Counted from the stretch's first letter, positions 41,272 to 50,956 are shown. The stretch: DNA of 64,000 bases from Luteitalea pratensis (GCF_001618865.1 NZ_CP015136.1:5677001-5741000); one strand, 5' to 3'. The notes: generated from the sequence alone by a model not told the origin. Made by a program: numbers and translations.

Positions 41272-42543
41272 TTACCTGAGTTCCCTGGTGACCGTCTCCA
41301 GGTACTGCTCCCAGTCGTAGCGCGTGATGTCGTGACCACCGGTGCGGATGTGGTAACGCACATGCGCGCCCACCGGCTTGTCCACGCGTGGCATCTCCGT
41401 GACGCCGAGGCCGTTGACGCCGTGCAATCGCCAGACCTCGTCGGCCGCCTGCGTCGCCAGGAACTCGCCGCGCGGATCCGCCCAGCGGTCGTCGATGGCA
41501 CTGGCGACGTGCAGCACACGTGGCGCGACCAGCGCCAGCAACTGATGCTGGTCGACCGGCATCGCCGACTCGCGCCCGCCGTAGGTCGACAAGGTGCGGC
41601 AGAACCAGTGCGGGAACGACGACGTGATCCCGCCGATGGTCTCGCCGTAGATGCGTCGGCTGAGGGCCGCGCCGCCACAGCCGGAGTCATTGGAGACGAC
41701 CATCGCGAAGCCCTCGTCCTGGACGCCTGCCCACAACGCCGCCTTCCCGAGCCGGCTGTGCCCGATCACGATCGAGCGGCCCGCGTCGAGACCGGGCATG
41801 CGCCCGGCGGCATGACGCATCTGCGACAAGCCCCAGGCCCACATGCCGATGGCGCCCCACCGTTCCGCCTCCGGAATGCGGTCCTGCCGCCCATCGGCGA
41901 GCGGCGCGATGCCTTGTCGCACCACGGCAGGATCGTCGGGCGCGAGATCGCCGTAGTAGGCCGTCATGACCGCGCAGTCCCGTGCGATGACGAGGTCGAT
42001 CGGCCAGCGTCGGGCCACGGTGCCGCGTGACGCCTCCGTGGCGCGGTGATTGACGATGCCGTTGGCCTCGCTCGTGCGCATCCATCGCGTGGAGAGCCGG
42101 ATCGCGGGATCGGGATCCACCGCGTGATTGCCGAAGTAGTTCAGGCCGATGAAGACCGGCACCTGCCGATCGTGGCGCGGGCGATAGACCAGTACGTCGA
42201 CCGACGCCCGCCCTTCCCACTCGAGCCGCCACTGCTGCCGCCAGGCCCTCCCGTCCAGCACGGCTACCGGCGCATCGACCTCCGAGATGGTCGCCGTCGG
42301 CAAGCCAGGCGGCGTGCGCCCGTACATGTGCGCGCCAAAGAGGTCGAGCAACTCCGCCCGGCGCGACCGCCATGCTACCTTCGTTCGCACGGCTGCTCGG
42401 TCGGCACCGACGAGGATCGGCGGCAGGGTGTAGGCCGGCACCCGCGCCTCGTCGTAGTTGGCCTCCGGTTCCTGCGCGTGAATCCGTGACGAGGCGAACA
42501 GGGCAGCAAGCGTGGAGGTGGCGAAGGTGCGTCGGCTCAGCAT
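41272..42543 (-). CDS. Secreted alpha/beta hydrolase, CE15 glucuronoyl-esterase type
   Basis: 423 residues. Signal peptide (MLSRRTFATSTLAALFASSRIHA, with a Tat-like RR) and one alpha/beta-hydrolase domain. Nucleophile S263 in GHSRLGKAALW and catalytic His 404 in GGHDIT; SNDSGCGGAAL carries the conserved acid side (D286). These match CE15 enzymes that cut ester links between lignin and glucuronoxylan. Plant-polymer use would suit a soil bacterium and fits the nearby broken oligogalacturonate-lyase-like gene, but CE15 members also include uncharacterised esterases. It starts six bases after the M48 stop. Confidence 0.82.
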   Translation of the reverse strand: MLSRRTFATSTLAALFASSRIHAQEPEANYDEARVPAYTLPPILVGADRAAVRTKVAWRSRRAELLDLFGAHMYGRTPPGLPTATISEVDAPVAVLDGRAWRQQWRLEWEGRASVDVLVYRPRHDRQVPVFIGLNYFGNHAVDPDPAIRLSTRWMRTSEANGIVNHRATEASRGTVARRWPIDLVIARDCAVMTAYYGDLAPDDPAVVRQGIAPLADGRQDRIPEAERWGAIGMWAWGLSQMRHAAGRMPGLDAGRSIVIGHSRLGKAALWAGVQDEGFAMVVSNDSGCGGAALSRRIYGETIGGITSSFPHWFCRTLSTYGGRESAMPVDQHQLLALVAPRVLHVASAIDDRWADPRGEFLATQAADEVWRLHGVNGLGVTEMPRVDKPVGAHVRYHIRTGGHDITRYDWEQYLETVTRELR

Positions 42544-42549
42544 GCGGTT

Positions 42550-43701
42550 CTACGACGGCGCGGACGGTGCGGGACCGGCAGCGCGCCGCGCCGCGGCGAT
42601 GCGCGCCGGAATCGGCGGATGGGTAAGGAAGAAGGCACGTGTCAACCACGAGTCGTCGTCGCTCGACAGGTTGCGCGTGCCCAGGCGCATGAGCACGCGC
42701 TCCAGGATGTCCGGCCGGCCGGTGAGGGCGAGGGCGAACGCATCGGCCTCGGCTTCGTGTGCCCGGGACAGGGCCAGTTGCCAAGGCCGCGTCACGAGCC
42801 ACACCGCGCCAGCCGCCAGCAGCATCCAGGGCAGCGAAGCGGGATCGGTGAGCCCGGCGGTGCCACCCAGCCAGCGCGCCGGCCCCGCCGCACTCGCCTG
42901 GGCGGCGAGGACGGCGATCACGAGGCTCGTCGCCTGCCTGCGGACCCGTTGCCAGGTGTGCCCATGCGCGTGATGTCCAAGCTCGTGCGCCACCACGGCA
43001 TCCATCTCCTCGAGCGGACATCCGGCGATCAACGTGTCGGAAATCAGCAGGCGGCGCGGGCCGATCACCCCGACCAGCGCGGCGTTGGCGTGATCACCAT
43101 GCGGCCCGAACACCCATTCGTGCAGGCCCGCCAGCCGCAGCTGGGCTCGCGAAGCCAGCGCATGCAGGCGCCCGGTCACGGCCTCGTCGCGCAGCGGACG
43201 CACCCGCGGCGACAACAGGATCAGCCAGGGTGCCAGCAGCATCACGATCGCAGCAACGACAAGCGCCGAGGCCGAGAATGCCAGGCCGGCGAGCCACGGC
43301 ATCAGCGTAGCCAGGCGCGCGAAGACCCACCAGCCCAACGCACCGCCCGCTACGACGAGCAGGCCCCGCCGCAGGCTGTCGCCCACGTAGGCTCGTCCGG
43401 TCACCGCAGGCAGGTTGTACCGCCGGGCGAGACGCCCCTGCCGCCGCAGCGCCAGGGGCGACGCGGCCAGCGCGGGCAGGGCAAGGCTGACGGCCAGGAT
43501 GGCCGCAGCGACGCCGGTGTCCTTCGCGAATGCGGCGACTGGCCCGGCCGCCGGGCCTACCGCGGCGTCGCCGATGGTCCGCAGAGTCTCCGGCAACGGG
43601 CTGACGGCGACCGCGCACAGGATCGCCGTCGCGACAGTGACCTCGAACGCACGGAGGGTGCGTTCGGCCCGACGGTAGCGAGTGCCCTTGTCTTCGTTCA
43701 C
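42550..43701 (-). CDS. M48-family (Ste24/HtpX-like) membrane metalloprotease
   Basis: 383 residues. Hydrophobic segments at about 20-80 and 112-165 precede the zinc site HELGH (H239, E240, H243); a third ligand Glu lies in SRAHEAEADAFAL. Two further helices flank that region. The fold resembles Ste24/CAAX prenyl protease 1, which in bacteria acts in membrane-protein quality control. The C-terminal HPPIPARIAAARR motif is shared with that group. Upstream gene of a likely pair with the CE15 esterase (gap of six bases); no functional link between the two is evident. Confidence 0.88.
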   Translation of the reverse strand: MNEDKGTRYRRAERTLRAFEVTVATAILCAVAVSPLPETLRTIGDAAVGPAAGPVAAFAKDTGVAAAILAVSLALPALAASPLALRRQGRLARRYNLPAVTGRAYVGDSLRRGLLVVAGGALGWWVFARLATLMPWLAGLAFSASALVVAAIVMLLAPWLILLSPRVRPLRDEAVTGRLHALASRAQLRLAGLHEWVFGPHGDHANAALVGVIGPRRLLISDTLIAGCPLEEMDAVVAHELGHHAHGHTWQRVRRQATSLVIAVLAAQASAAGPARWLGGTAGLTDPASLPWMLLAAGAVWLVTRPWQLALSRAHEAEADAFALALTGRPDILERVLMRLGTRNLSSDDDSWLTRAFFLTHPPIPARIAAARRAAGPAPSAPS

Positions 43702-43760
43702 AGTCGAGTCGCCTTCGGCGACCAGGCAGGCTGCAGCCTGTGGCCTGCAGGCTACCTGAC

Positions 43761-46700
43761 CTAGTGGGTCAGATCGAGCCGCAGCACCTTCGACACACCG
43801 GGCTCCTCCATCGTCACGCCATACAGGCGGTCGGCGATCTCCATCGTCTTGCGATGGTGCGTGATGAGGACGAACTGCGTGTGGTCCTGCATGCTGCGCA
43901 GCATCTCCACGAACCGTCCGATGTTGGCATCGTCGAGCGGCGCGTCGATCTCGTCCAGCAGGCAGAACGGGCTCGGCCGGTACTTGAAGATGCCGAACAT
44001 CAACGCCATCGCCGTGAGGGCCTTCTCACCGCCCGACAGCAGCTGCACGTTCTGCAACCGCTTGCCCGGCGGCTGCGCGACGATGTCGATGCCGCTCTCG
44101 AGGACATCGGCCTGGTCGAGCATGACGAGCCCGGCACGGCCACCGCCGAAGAGCGTGGTGAACATCTCCTCGAAGTTGGCGTTCACAGCCGCGAACGCCT
44201 CCGCGAACCGTTCACGCGTCGTCTTGTCGATGCGCGCAATCGCCTCGCCGGTCGATGCGATGGCATCGATGAGGTCCTTGCGCTGCACGGTGAGGAACGT
44301 GTGGCGCTGCTCGAGTTCGTCGAACTGCTCGATGGCCATCATGTTGACCGCGCCGAGCGAAGCAATCCGCGCCTTCAGCCGGATAATCGCCTGTTCGGCG
44401 CTGAGCACCGGTGGCGCGTCGAGCGCAGCGTCAGCGTCAACGACGGTCTCTGCCTCACCCGGCGTGCCGCCCTCGGCGCCTTCTTCGTCGGCGCCGGCAC
44501 GTTCGGCCGCGGCGACCGACGCCGCGCTCGGCAATCCCTGCTCGTTGGCGAGCATTTCCGCCATCGCCGCTGCCACTTCCTCGAGGCTCTGGTCGAGGGC
44601 CTCGCGGCAGGATTCGGCCAGGTGGCCGAGGTCGGATTCGGCGGTGGCCCGCGCAATCTCGAGCGACGTCGCGAGCGAGCGCACCTCGTCCAGCCCGCGA
44701 CGGGCATCTCGCGCGCCGTTCTCGTGTTCGCCGAACGCGCCCTGCACCTCGCCGACGCGTTGGTCGGCCTCGATGACGCGGCGCTTCAGTTCATCGAGGG
44801 CCGCGAGGTCATCGTCGATCGCCGCGCGCAGGGCCTCGATCGATGACTGGAGCGAGACACGGCGTGCCACCGAGCCATCGACTTCAGCCTGCCGCGCGTT
44901 GATGCGCTGAGTGAGATCGGCCGATGCGTCCTCGAGGCGGCGGGCATCCTGCGCGAGCGCGGATGCGCGCTCGACCAGCGCCGCATGCGTGGCGCGCGCT
45001 TCGGCGGCACGGCGCCCGACCGAGGCCTGGCGCTCGCGGCCGTCCAGCAGGCGACGCTGCGCGTCGGCGAGTTCGTCTGAGAGCGACTGCTGTTCGACTT
45101 CCAGGTCCTCGATGGACCGGCGTGCTTCGGCCTCGCGCGACTCGAGCGTCGCACGTTCTTCCTGCGCGCGCCGGCGTTCGTTGTCGATGAGCTCCATCCG
45201 ACGAACGACGCGATCGCGCTCGTCGGATGCACGGTTCACCTGCAGTTCGAAGCTGACGATCGACTTCTCGTGCGCGACCTGGTCGGCCGTAAGCGCAGCG
45301 ATTTCGGAGGTGATGCCGGCGATGACCGCGTCGGCTGCACTGAGGTCACCGGCATGGCGCTCGATGTCGTGGTGGGCCTGCTGGATCTGCTCGCGCAGGC
45401 TCTTGATCTCCGCCTTGGTGTGGAGAATCTGGCGGGCGTCGGCCTTGCCGCCCCCGGAGACCAGCTTGGCGCCGCGAAAAACATCGCCCTGCATGGTGAC
45501 CACGGGTCCGGAGACCTGACGAGCGGCCTGACGTGCCTGCGCGGGCGACTCGGCCAGCCACGCGTCGCGCAGCACCGCCCGCACGTGCGGTCCCGCCTGC
45601 CCGTTCACGCGCACCACGTCGAGCAGCGGGCGCACGCCAGCCACCGGAGGCGCCGCGGCCTCGAGTGGCATGACGTCGTCAGCGACAAGGAACCCGACCC
45701 GGCCCGCATCGCGCTCACGGACGAACGCGAGACCCGCCTGCACGGTGCCCATGTCGGGCACCACGACGTGCTGCACCACCTCACCGAGGCACGCCGCAAC
45801 GGCGGTCTCGTAGTCGCCATCCACCTCGAGGGCGTCGGCAACCGATCCGAAGTGCGCGATCCCGCTCTCGTTCGAGGCCAGCAGGAGCCGCGCCCCTTCG
45901 CCGTACTCGGCGCGCGCCGCATCGAGCTCCTCGAGGGACTTCAGGCGTGCCTGCAGTCCGGAGACCTCGCGTTCGCGCGTGCGCAGTTCGCGCTCACGCC
46001 ACTCGCGCTCGATGCGCGCCGTACCCAGCGCTGCTTCGCTCGCCGCCCGCGCGCCTCGCACCTGCTCCAGCGCCGCCTGCGCCTCGCGCAGCGCGCCGCT
46101 CGCACGCTCGCGTTCGGTCAGTGCCGCCTCCTGCTCCACGCGCAGATCGTCGCTCTCGACCTCGAGCCGTCCGAGTTCCTGGGCGATCCGATCGCGTGCC
46201 TCGATCGCGCGCTCGATGGCGTTGCGCAGGGTGTTGACCTGCGTCATCCCGGCATAGAGCTCACCGCGCGCCTTTTCCACGGCCTGCTCGAGGGCCGCGA
46301 TTTCCGCGGCCGCGCGCTGCACGGCCACGTCCTCGTCCTTGACGCGCGCGGCGGCTTCGTCACGCTCCGTGTCGGCCTGTCGGCTGCTCGCGCGCCGGCT
46401 CTCGAGTTCTTCCTGCGCGGGCCCGATGCGCTCCTGCAGGCGGGCGATCTCCTCCTGCATGCCGACAAGCGCGATGCCGATCGCCTGCACCTGCTGCAGA
46501 TCGAATTCGAGCTGCTGCTGACGACGACCGCTCTCGAGTTCCTTGGCATGCGCGGCCTGGCGCGCGGCGTTGGCCGCAGCGTCCGCCTCGACGAGTTCGA
46601 TGCGCAGGCGCTCGAGTGCGGCCTCGACTTCGGCGACGCGTCCGGCAAGTCCTGCCTCGTTGGTCCGCGCCTTCTCCAGGCGGTCCATCGCCGAGGCCAT

Positions 46701-47495
46701 TGCCGATTGCAACGCCTGGTACTTCTGCCCGAACAGCAGCTTCTCCCACTGCCGCAGTTCCTCGCGGAGCGTGCGATAGCGGCGCGCCTTCGCGGCCTGG
46801 CGCTTCAACGAGCCGCGCTGCTTTTCGAGTTCGAAGATGATGTCGTCGACGCGGGTCAGGTTCTGCTGTGCGGCCTCGAGCTTCAGTTCGGCCTGGCGGC
46901 GGCGCGTCTTGTACTTGGTGACGCCGGCAGCCTCCTCGATCAACTGTCGCCGCTCGGTCGGCTTGGCCGCGAGGATCTGGCCGATCTTGCCCTGCTCGAT
47001 GACCGCGTACCCCTTCACGCCCAGCCCGGCGTCCATCAGCAGGTCCTGGACGTCGCGCAGTCGCACCACGTGGCCGTCGATCAGGTATTCGCTCTCGCCG
47101 GATCGATAGAGGCGTCGCGAGACTTCCACGTCGCGCGCGATGACGATGTCTTCCGTGAGGGTCTCGACCGATTCCTCGAGTTCCTGCGCGACCGTCTTGC
47201 GCTGCGGATGGTCCTCGAGCCCGACGCGCGAGATCACCCCGCTCATCTTCAGCTTCACTTCAGCCGTGTGCGTGGGCTTGCGGGCGTCACTGCCGGCAAA
47301 GATCACGTCTTCCATGCGCTCACCGCGCAGGCTCTTGGCGCTCTGTTCGCCGAGCACCCAGGTGATCGCGTCGACGACGTTGCTCTTGCCGCACCCGTTG
47401 GGTCCGACAATCGCCGTGACCCCCAGATCGAAGGCCAGGTCGGCGCGATCCGGGAAGCTCTTGAAGCCGTTGATTTCAATACGATTGAGGCGCAT
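43761..47495 (-). CDS. smc: Chromosome segregation protein SMC
   Basis: 1244 residues. Walker A GPNGCGKSN starts at residue 31. Long antiparallel coiled coils (about 170-500 and 680-1030) flank a hinge at about 520-670 (GSVADALEVDGDYE to GGKADAR). C-terminal signature LSGGEKA (from about 1153) and Walker B CLLDEIDAPLDD (acidic pair at about 1181-1182) complete the ABC head. It organises and segregates DNA with ScpA/ScpB, which are not in this window. A charged low-complexity insertion (ADEEGAEGGTPGEAETVVDADA) sits before the C-terminal head. Confidence 0.96.
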   Translation of the reverse strand: MRLNRIEINGFKSFPDRADLAFDLGVTAIVGPNGCGKSNVVDAITWVLGEQSAKSLRGERMEDVIFAGSDARKPTHTAEVKLKMSGVISRVGLEDHPQRKTVAQELEESVETLTEDIVIARDVEVSRRLYRSGESEYLIDGHVVRLRDVQDLLMDAGLGVKGYAVIEQGKIGQILAAKPTERRQLIEEAAGVTKYKTRRRQAELKLEAAQQNLTRVDDIIFELEKQRGSLKRQAAKARRYRTLREELRQWEKLLFGQKYQALQSAMASAMDRLEKARTNEAGLAGRVAEVEAALERLRIELVEADAAANAARQAAHAKELESGRRQQQLEFDLQQVQAIGIALVGMQEEIARLQERIGPAQEELESRRASSRQADTERDEAAARVKDEDVAVQRAAAEIAALEQAVEKARGELYAGMTQVNTLRNAIERAIEARDRIAQELGRLEVESDDLRVEQEAALTERERASGALREAQAALEQVRGARAASEAALGTARIEREWRERELRTREREVSGLQARLKSLEELDAARAEYGEGARLLLASNESGIAHFGSVADALEVDGDYETAVAACLGEVVQHVVVPDMGTVQAGLAFVRERDAGRVGFLVADDVMPLEAAAPPVAGVRPLLDVVRVNGQAGPHVRAVLRDAWLAESPAQARQAARQVSGPVVTMQGDVFRGAKLVSGGGKADARQILHTKAEIKSLREQIQQAHHDIERHAGDLSAADAVIAGITSEIAALTADQVAHEKSIVSFELQVNRASDERDRVVRRMELIDNERRRAQEERATLESREAEARRSIEDLEVEQQSLSDELADAQRRLLDGRERQASVGRRAAEARATHAALVERASALAQDARRLEDASADLTQRINARQAEVDGSVARRVSLQSSIEALRAAIDDDLAALDELKRRVIEADQRVGEVQGAFGEHENGARDARRGLDEVRSLATSLEIARATAESDLGHLAESCREALDQSLEEVAAAMAEMLANEQGLPSAASVAAAERAGADEEGAEGGTPGEAETVVDADAALDAPPVLSAEQAIIRLKARIASLGAVNMMAIEQFDELEQRHTFLTVQRKDLIDAIASTGEAIARIDKTTRERFAEAFAAVNANFEEMFTTLFGGGRAGLVMLDQADVLESGIDIVAQPPGKRLQNVQLLSGGEKALTAMALMFGIFKYRPSPFCLLDEIDAPLDDANIGRFVEMLRSMQDHTQFVLITHHRKTMEIADRLYGVTMEEPGVSKVLRLDLTH

Positions 47496-47579
47496 TTCTG
47501 GGCACGCGACAGCGGTGATCGCCGCGGCAGCGGCGTCACGGTCGCTCAGGGGCGGAGTCTAGCAGGCAACAACTAATTG

Positions 47580-47789
47580 GGGCAAGCGACCAGAGGACCT
47601 ACTAGATCGTGCGGGTCGGTCGACAAAGGGACATGGGGAAACGAACGAGGGACGAGGACTGACAAGACAAGAGGGTAGAGGTCCAATAACCCAAGGAAGG
47701 AGGTGACGTAGGGGCCCCTCCCTGTTCCCTGTTGTTTTGTGACTCTTGGGGTTGCTGTTCCCTTCTTCGTTGTCCCTTCTTGCTTTCGG
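47580..47789. other. Gene-free spacer with purine/pyrimidine asymmetry
   Basis: No gene recognised. On the + strand the first half is rich in A and G (AGGGTAGAGG, GGAAGGAGG), the second half rich in T and C (CCCTTCTTCG, TTGTCCCTTC). The halves are partly complementary, so a long imperfect fold-back is possible. GC content falls relative to the flanks. Confidence 0.5.
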
Positions 47790-49412
47790 TCAGGGTGCCT
47801 GACGAGAGGCCGTGGCGCCGGCCTTCATGTGCGGAAGGCGAGCCGCCTCGTCGAACTGCTGCAGCGCGAACTGGGCCTGCGGGTCGCGGGCGATCAGGTT
47901 GCGCCGCGCCTCCTCCACGCCGAACAGGGCCAGGTCGATGTCGTACTGGATCATCGCCCGGATGAACTGGTTGTCGGCAGTGAAGGCAGCCTCGTCCATG
48001 CGGACCTTCCGCGACTCAAGGTACGTGCGGAAGTCGGCCACCATCCCATCGTCCACGGCGAATCCGCGCGACACGGTGCGCGTCTGGCCGTGGCCCTTGA
48101 TCCGGGTGTCGCCCTGGGCGGTATAGCGGGCGGCGTAGTCGGCAAAGATCTGGCGCGCCCAGAGGGCGCGGCCGAACCGGCTCGGGTTGAAGCCCTCGAC
48201 GGGGCCGGCAATGTACTTGTCGGGCTGGATGCCACCGCCGCCGTACACTTTGCGTCCGGCATCGGTCAGCTTCAGGTTGGCCGGATCGTGCGGTTCGTCG
48301 GCCTTCTGCTCACGCAGGGAGTACGTGAGGTACTCGTCGAAGGTGCCGTCCCACGGACGCTGGATGAGCCGGCCGCTCGGCGTGAAGTAGCGCGCCGTGG
48401 TCAGGGCGAGGCCAGCACCCTCGCTGATGCGGTACACGGACTGGACGAGGGCCTTGCCGAAGGTCTTCTCGCCAACGATCAGGGCGCGGTCGTGATCCTG
48501 GAGCGCGCCGGAGACGATTTCCGAGGCGCTCGCGCTGTTCCGGTTCACGAGCACGACGATCGGCATGGCGCCGAAATCACCCGGTTCGGAGGCCCGGTAA
48601 TCCTGATCCGAGTTGCGGGTCCGGCCGCGCGTGTAGACGACCATGTCGCCCTTGGGCAGGAACCGGTCCGACACCTTGATCGCCTGATCGAGCGGCCCGC
48701 CGGGATTGTCGCGGATGTCGAGCAGCAGCCGCTTCATGCCCTTGCCGGTCAGCGTCTCGAGCGCGTCGCCCAGATCGCGATCGGTCGTCTCGGAGAAGTC
48801 GTTCAGGCGGATATAGCCAGTTTCGTTGCCGATCATGAACACGCCCTTGAGCGTCGGGATGTTCACCTCGTCGCGCTCGACGGCCAGGTCGATCAGCTCG
48901 GCATAGCCCTCGCGGCGGAGGCCGACCTTGACCTGTGTGCCCTTGGGACCGCGCAACTGCTTGACGGCCTGGTCGCTCGTCCAGCCCTTGGTGTCCTGCC
49001 CTTCGATACGGGCGATCACGTCGCCGCGGCGGATGCCCTTCTTGTACGCAGGCGACCCTTCGAAGAGCGACATGACCGTGATGTCGCCGTCGATCGGGGA
49101 AATGCTGATGCCGAGGCCGTAGTACCGGCCCTCCTGGCGCTCGCGCATCTGTGCGTAGGCGCGGGGATCCAGGAAGCTCGAGTGCGGGTCCAGCGTCTGG
49201 AGCATGCCGGAGATTGCGCTGTAGACGAGGCGGTCGGATTCGACGTCTTCGACGTACTCCTGCTCCACCGCGGCCAGCGCAGCGGTGAAGACGCGATAGC
49301 GATCGGTCAGCGGATCGGAGGTGGCCTGTGCGCGACGGCCGAGCACGCCTCCGACCAGCGCGGAGACAGCGACGGCGAACAGGACCGCGGGCAGCGCGCG
49401 GTTTTTCTGCAT
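47790..49412 (-). CDS. S41-family C-terminal processing protease (CtpA-like)
   Basis: 540 residues. Signal anchor (about 5-30), an N-terminal helical region, a PDZ domain (about 90-180) and the S41 catalytic core. The Ser/Lys dyad is S297 (RNSASASEIVSG) and K320 (GEKTFGKALVQ). The family trims secreted proteins or cell-wall enzymes, often with a lipoprotein adaptor that is not found here. A long C-terminal extension (about 390-540) is atypical. It is divergent from tatA, with an ample shared regulatory region. Confidence 0.92.
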   Translation of the reverse strand: MQKNRALPAVLFAVAVSALVGGVLGRRAQATSDPLTDRYRVFTAALAAVEQEYVEDVESDRLVYSAISGMLQTLDPHSSFLDPRAYAQMRERQEGRYYGLGISISPIDGDITVMSLFEGSPAYKKGIRRGDVIARIEGQDTKGWTSDQAVKQLRGPKGTQVKVGLRREGYAELIDLAVERDEVNIPTLKGVFMIGNETGYIRLNDFSETTDRDLGDALETLTGKGMKRLLLDIRDNPGGPLDQAIKVSDRFLPKGDMVVYTRGRTRNSDQDYRASEPGDFGAMPIVVLVNRNSASASEIVSGALQDHDRALIVGEKTFGKALVQSVYRISEGAGLALTTARYFTPSGRLIQRPWDGTFDEYLTYSLREQKADEPHDPANLKLTDAGRKVYGGGGIQPDKYIAGPVEGFNPSRFGRALWARQIFADYAARYTAQGDTRIKGHGQTRTVSRGFAVDDGMVADFRTYLESRKVRMDEAAFTADNQFIRAMIQYDIDLALFGVEEARRNLIARDPQAQFALQQFDEAARLPHMKAGATASRQAP

Positions 49413-49418
49413 GTTTGC

Positions 49419-49424
49419 AGCGTA
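49419..49424 (-). promoter_or_regulatory. -10-like TACGCT, leaderless type, for the S41 protease
   Basis: Six bases (GCAAAC) precede the ATG at 49412 on the minus strand. Confidence 0.4.
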
Positions 49425-49475
49425 CCACGCGGGTCGGGCGCGACCAACCCGCCAGTGACCAACCGCGCTCCGTCA

Positions 49476-49505
49476 TTGACCCCTCGTTGGCGCCGTTCCT
49501 ATAAT
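49476..49505 (+). promoter_or_regulatory. Sigma-70-type promoter for tatA-tatC
   Basis: TTGACC (49476-49481), 18-bp spacer, TATAAT (49500-49505). Predicted start at about 49512, leaving a leader of about 59 nt that includes AGGAG (49560-49564). Confidence 0.75.
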
Positions 49506-49570
49506 CAATGCTGGTCCAAGCACGACCCGGCTGGTCAAGGTCGCTTTCTGGACCCGTTCAGGAGCGCATG

Positions 49571-49921
49571 ATGTTCGGTTCTCTCGGCATGCCGGAGTTG
49601 GTCATCATTTTCGTCATTGCCCTCATCGTGTTCGGACCGCGCAAGCTGCCCGAACTCGGCAAGTCCCTCGGCAAGAGCCTCGCGGAGTTCAAGCGGGCTT
49701 CCAACGAATTGCGCAACTCGCTCGAAGAGGAGATTCGGGTCGAAGAGGAGCGGGAACGCAAGCCCGCGCCGACGCCCGTCGCGGCCACGCCGGTGGCGGA
49801 GGCCAGCGTGGTGGCCGGCACCGCAGCGGCCGAACCCTGGGTCGACGAACCCTACGATCGCGCCCAGGACGAGGCGCGTCAGTCGGTCGCCGAAACCACG
49901 CCGCGCGGCGCCAACCTGTAA
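49571..49921 (+). CDS. tatA: Twin-arginine translocase subunit TatA/TatE family
   Basis: 116 residues. One N-terminal transmembrane helix (MPELVIIFVIALIVFGP), the hinge FGPRKLPELGKSLGKSL, an amphipathic helix (KSLAEFKRASNELRNSLEEEI) and an unstructured acidic tail. TatA polymerises at the TatC receptor and exports folded proteins. The ATG at 49571 follows AGGAG by six bases; ATG 49568 is too close. No separate TatB is present in this window, so a minimal TatA-TatC system or a TatA that also plays the TatB role is possible. tatC begins 27 bases after its stop. Confidence 0.92.
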   Translation: MFGSLGMPELVIIFVIALIVFGPRKLPELGKSLGKSLAEFKRASNELRNSLEEEIRVEEERERKPAPTPVAATPVAEASVVAGTAAAEPWVDEPYDRAQDEARQSVAETTPRGANL

Positions 49922-49948
49922 GTCGGCACGACCCGCTCACGCTTCCGC

Positions 49949-50755
49949 ATGTCCCTGTCCCCCGTCCCCTCCGCCCCGCCGCCGCCGCGCCCGTTCGATG
50001 ACGACGAGGAGGACGAAGGGGTCGGCGGGAAGATGTCGTTCCTCGAACACCTCGACGAACTCCGCCAGCGGCTGATCAAGGGCCTGCTGGCCGTGCTGGT
50101 GGGGTTCGTGATCGCGATGGTGTTCATCGGCCCCATCTTCGATTTCGTGATGGCGCCCTTGCAGGCCATCCTGCCCGCCGGCGGCAAGCTCATCTACACT
50201 GAGCCGACCGAGGCCTTCATGCTGTACATGAAGATGGGGGCACTGGTCGGCTTGATGCTGGCTCTGCCGGTGGTGCTCTGGCAGATCTGGGCGTTCATCG
50301 CGCCCGGCCTCTACGCGCACGAGAAGCGCTTCGCCATCCCGTTCGTGATGATGTCGACGGTCTTCTTCATCGGCGGCACCCTCTTTTCGCACTATGTGGT
50401 ATTCCCCGCCATGTGGCGATTCTTCGCCAGCTTCTCCACCGACACGGTGGTGTTCGCGCCGAGGATCGAGCCGGTCTTCTCGCTCTACGTCCGGATGGCG
50501 CTGGGCCTGGGCGCGGTGTTCGAAATGCCGACGTTGATCATGTTTCTGGCCCGCGTCGGCCTCGTCACCCCGCGCTTCCTCATCAGGCACACCAAGTACG
50601 CCATCCTGATCATCTTCATCGTCGCGGCGATCGTGACCCCGAGCCCCGACGTGGTCTCACAGTTCCTGCTCGCGCTGCCGATGATCGTGTTGTACGCGTT
50701 CAGCATCCTGGTCGCATGGGTATTCCAGAAGCGTGTACCGAAGGTCGAAGCCTGA
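49949..50755 (+). CDS. tatC: Twin-arginine translocase subunit TatC
   Basis: 268 residues. A Pro-rich cytoplasmic N-terminus (about 1-28) precedes the conserved MSFLEHLDELRQRL entry, which binds the RR signal, then six transmembrane helices. FAPRIEPVFSLYVRM and LARVGLVTP are further family blocks. It forms the signal-peptide receptor with TatA. At least three proteins in this window carry Tat-type signals: the asparaginase, the CE15 esterase and the cupredoxin. The gene likely shares the promoter at 49476. Confidence 0.95.
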   Translation: MSLSPVPSAPPPPRPFDDDEEDEGVGGKMSFLEHLDELRQRLIKGLLAVLVGFVIAMVFIGPIFDFVMAPLQAILPAGGKLIYTEPTEAFMLYMKMGALVGLMLALPVVLWQIWAFIAPGLYAHEKRFAIPFVMMSTVFFIGGTLFSHYVVFPAMWRFFASFSTDTVVFAPRIEPVFSLYVRMALGLGAVFEMPTLIMFLARVGLVTPRFLIRHTKYAILIIFIVAAIVTPSPDVVSQFLLALPMIVLYAFSILVAWVFQKRVPKVEA

Positions 50756-50843
50756 CGAACGACGGGTCGAGTGTCGCGCACTGCATGAGTGGCGACAGTC
50801 TTGCAAGGTGATCCGCAGTTGGGACCGGTAAGCCATCGCATCG

Positions 50844-50861
50844 TCCGTATATACTTACGGA
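50844..50861. promoter_or_regulatory. Palindrome upstream of the ompA-family promoter
   Basis: TCCGTA (50844-50849) and TACGGA (50856-50861) are a perfect inverted repeat with a 6-nt spacer (TATACT), ending five bases before the -35. A good candidate operator. Confidence 0.45.
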
Positions 50862-50866
50862 TAGGT

Positions 50867-50895
50867 TTGACGGCAGGGTACGTGGCCGGTACTAT
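50867..50895 (+). promoter_or_regulatory. Sigma-70-type promoter for the OmpA-family gene
   Basis: TTGACG (50867-50872), 17-bp spacer, TACTAT (50890-50895). Start at about 50902, leader of about 55 nt. Confidence 0.7.
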
Positions 50896-50956
50896 GCCGG
50901 TAGCGTAATTCCTTCGTACGCGAGTTCGGCTCAGTTCACGATTTGAGGACACGCAC

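Noticed and set aside
45270-47576. 768-codon plus-strand frame opposite smc
   Set aside because: SMC Walker, hinge and signature motifs prove the minus strand; the plus product is a compositional shadow.
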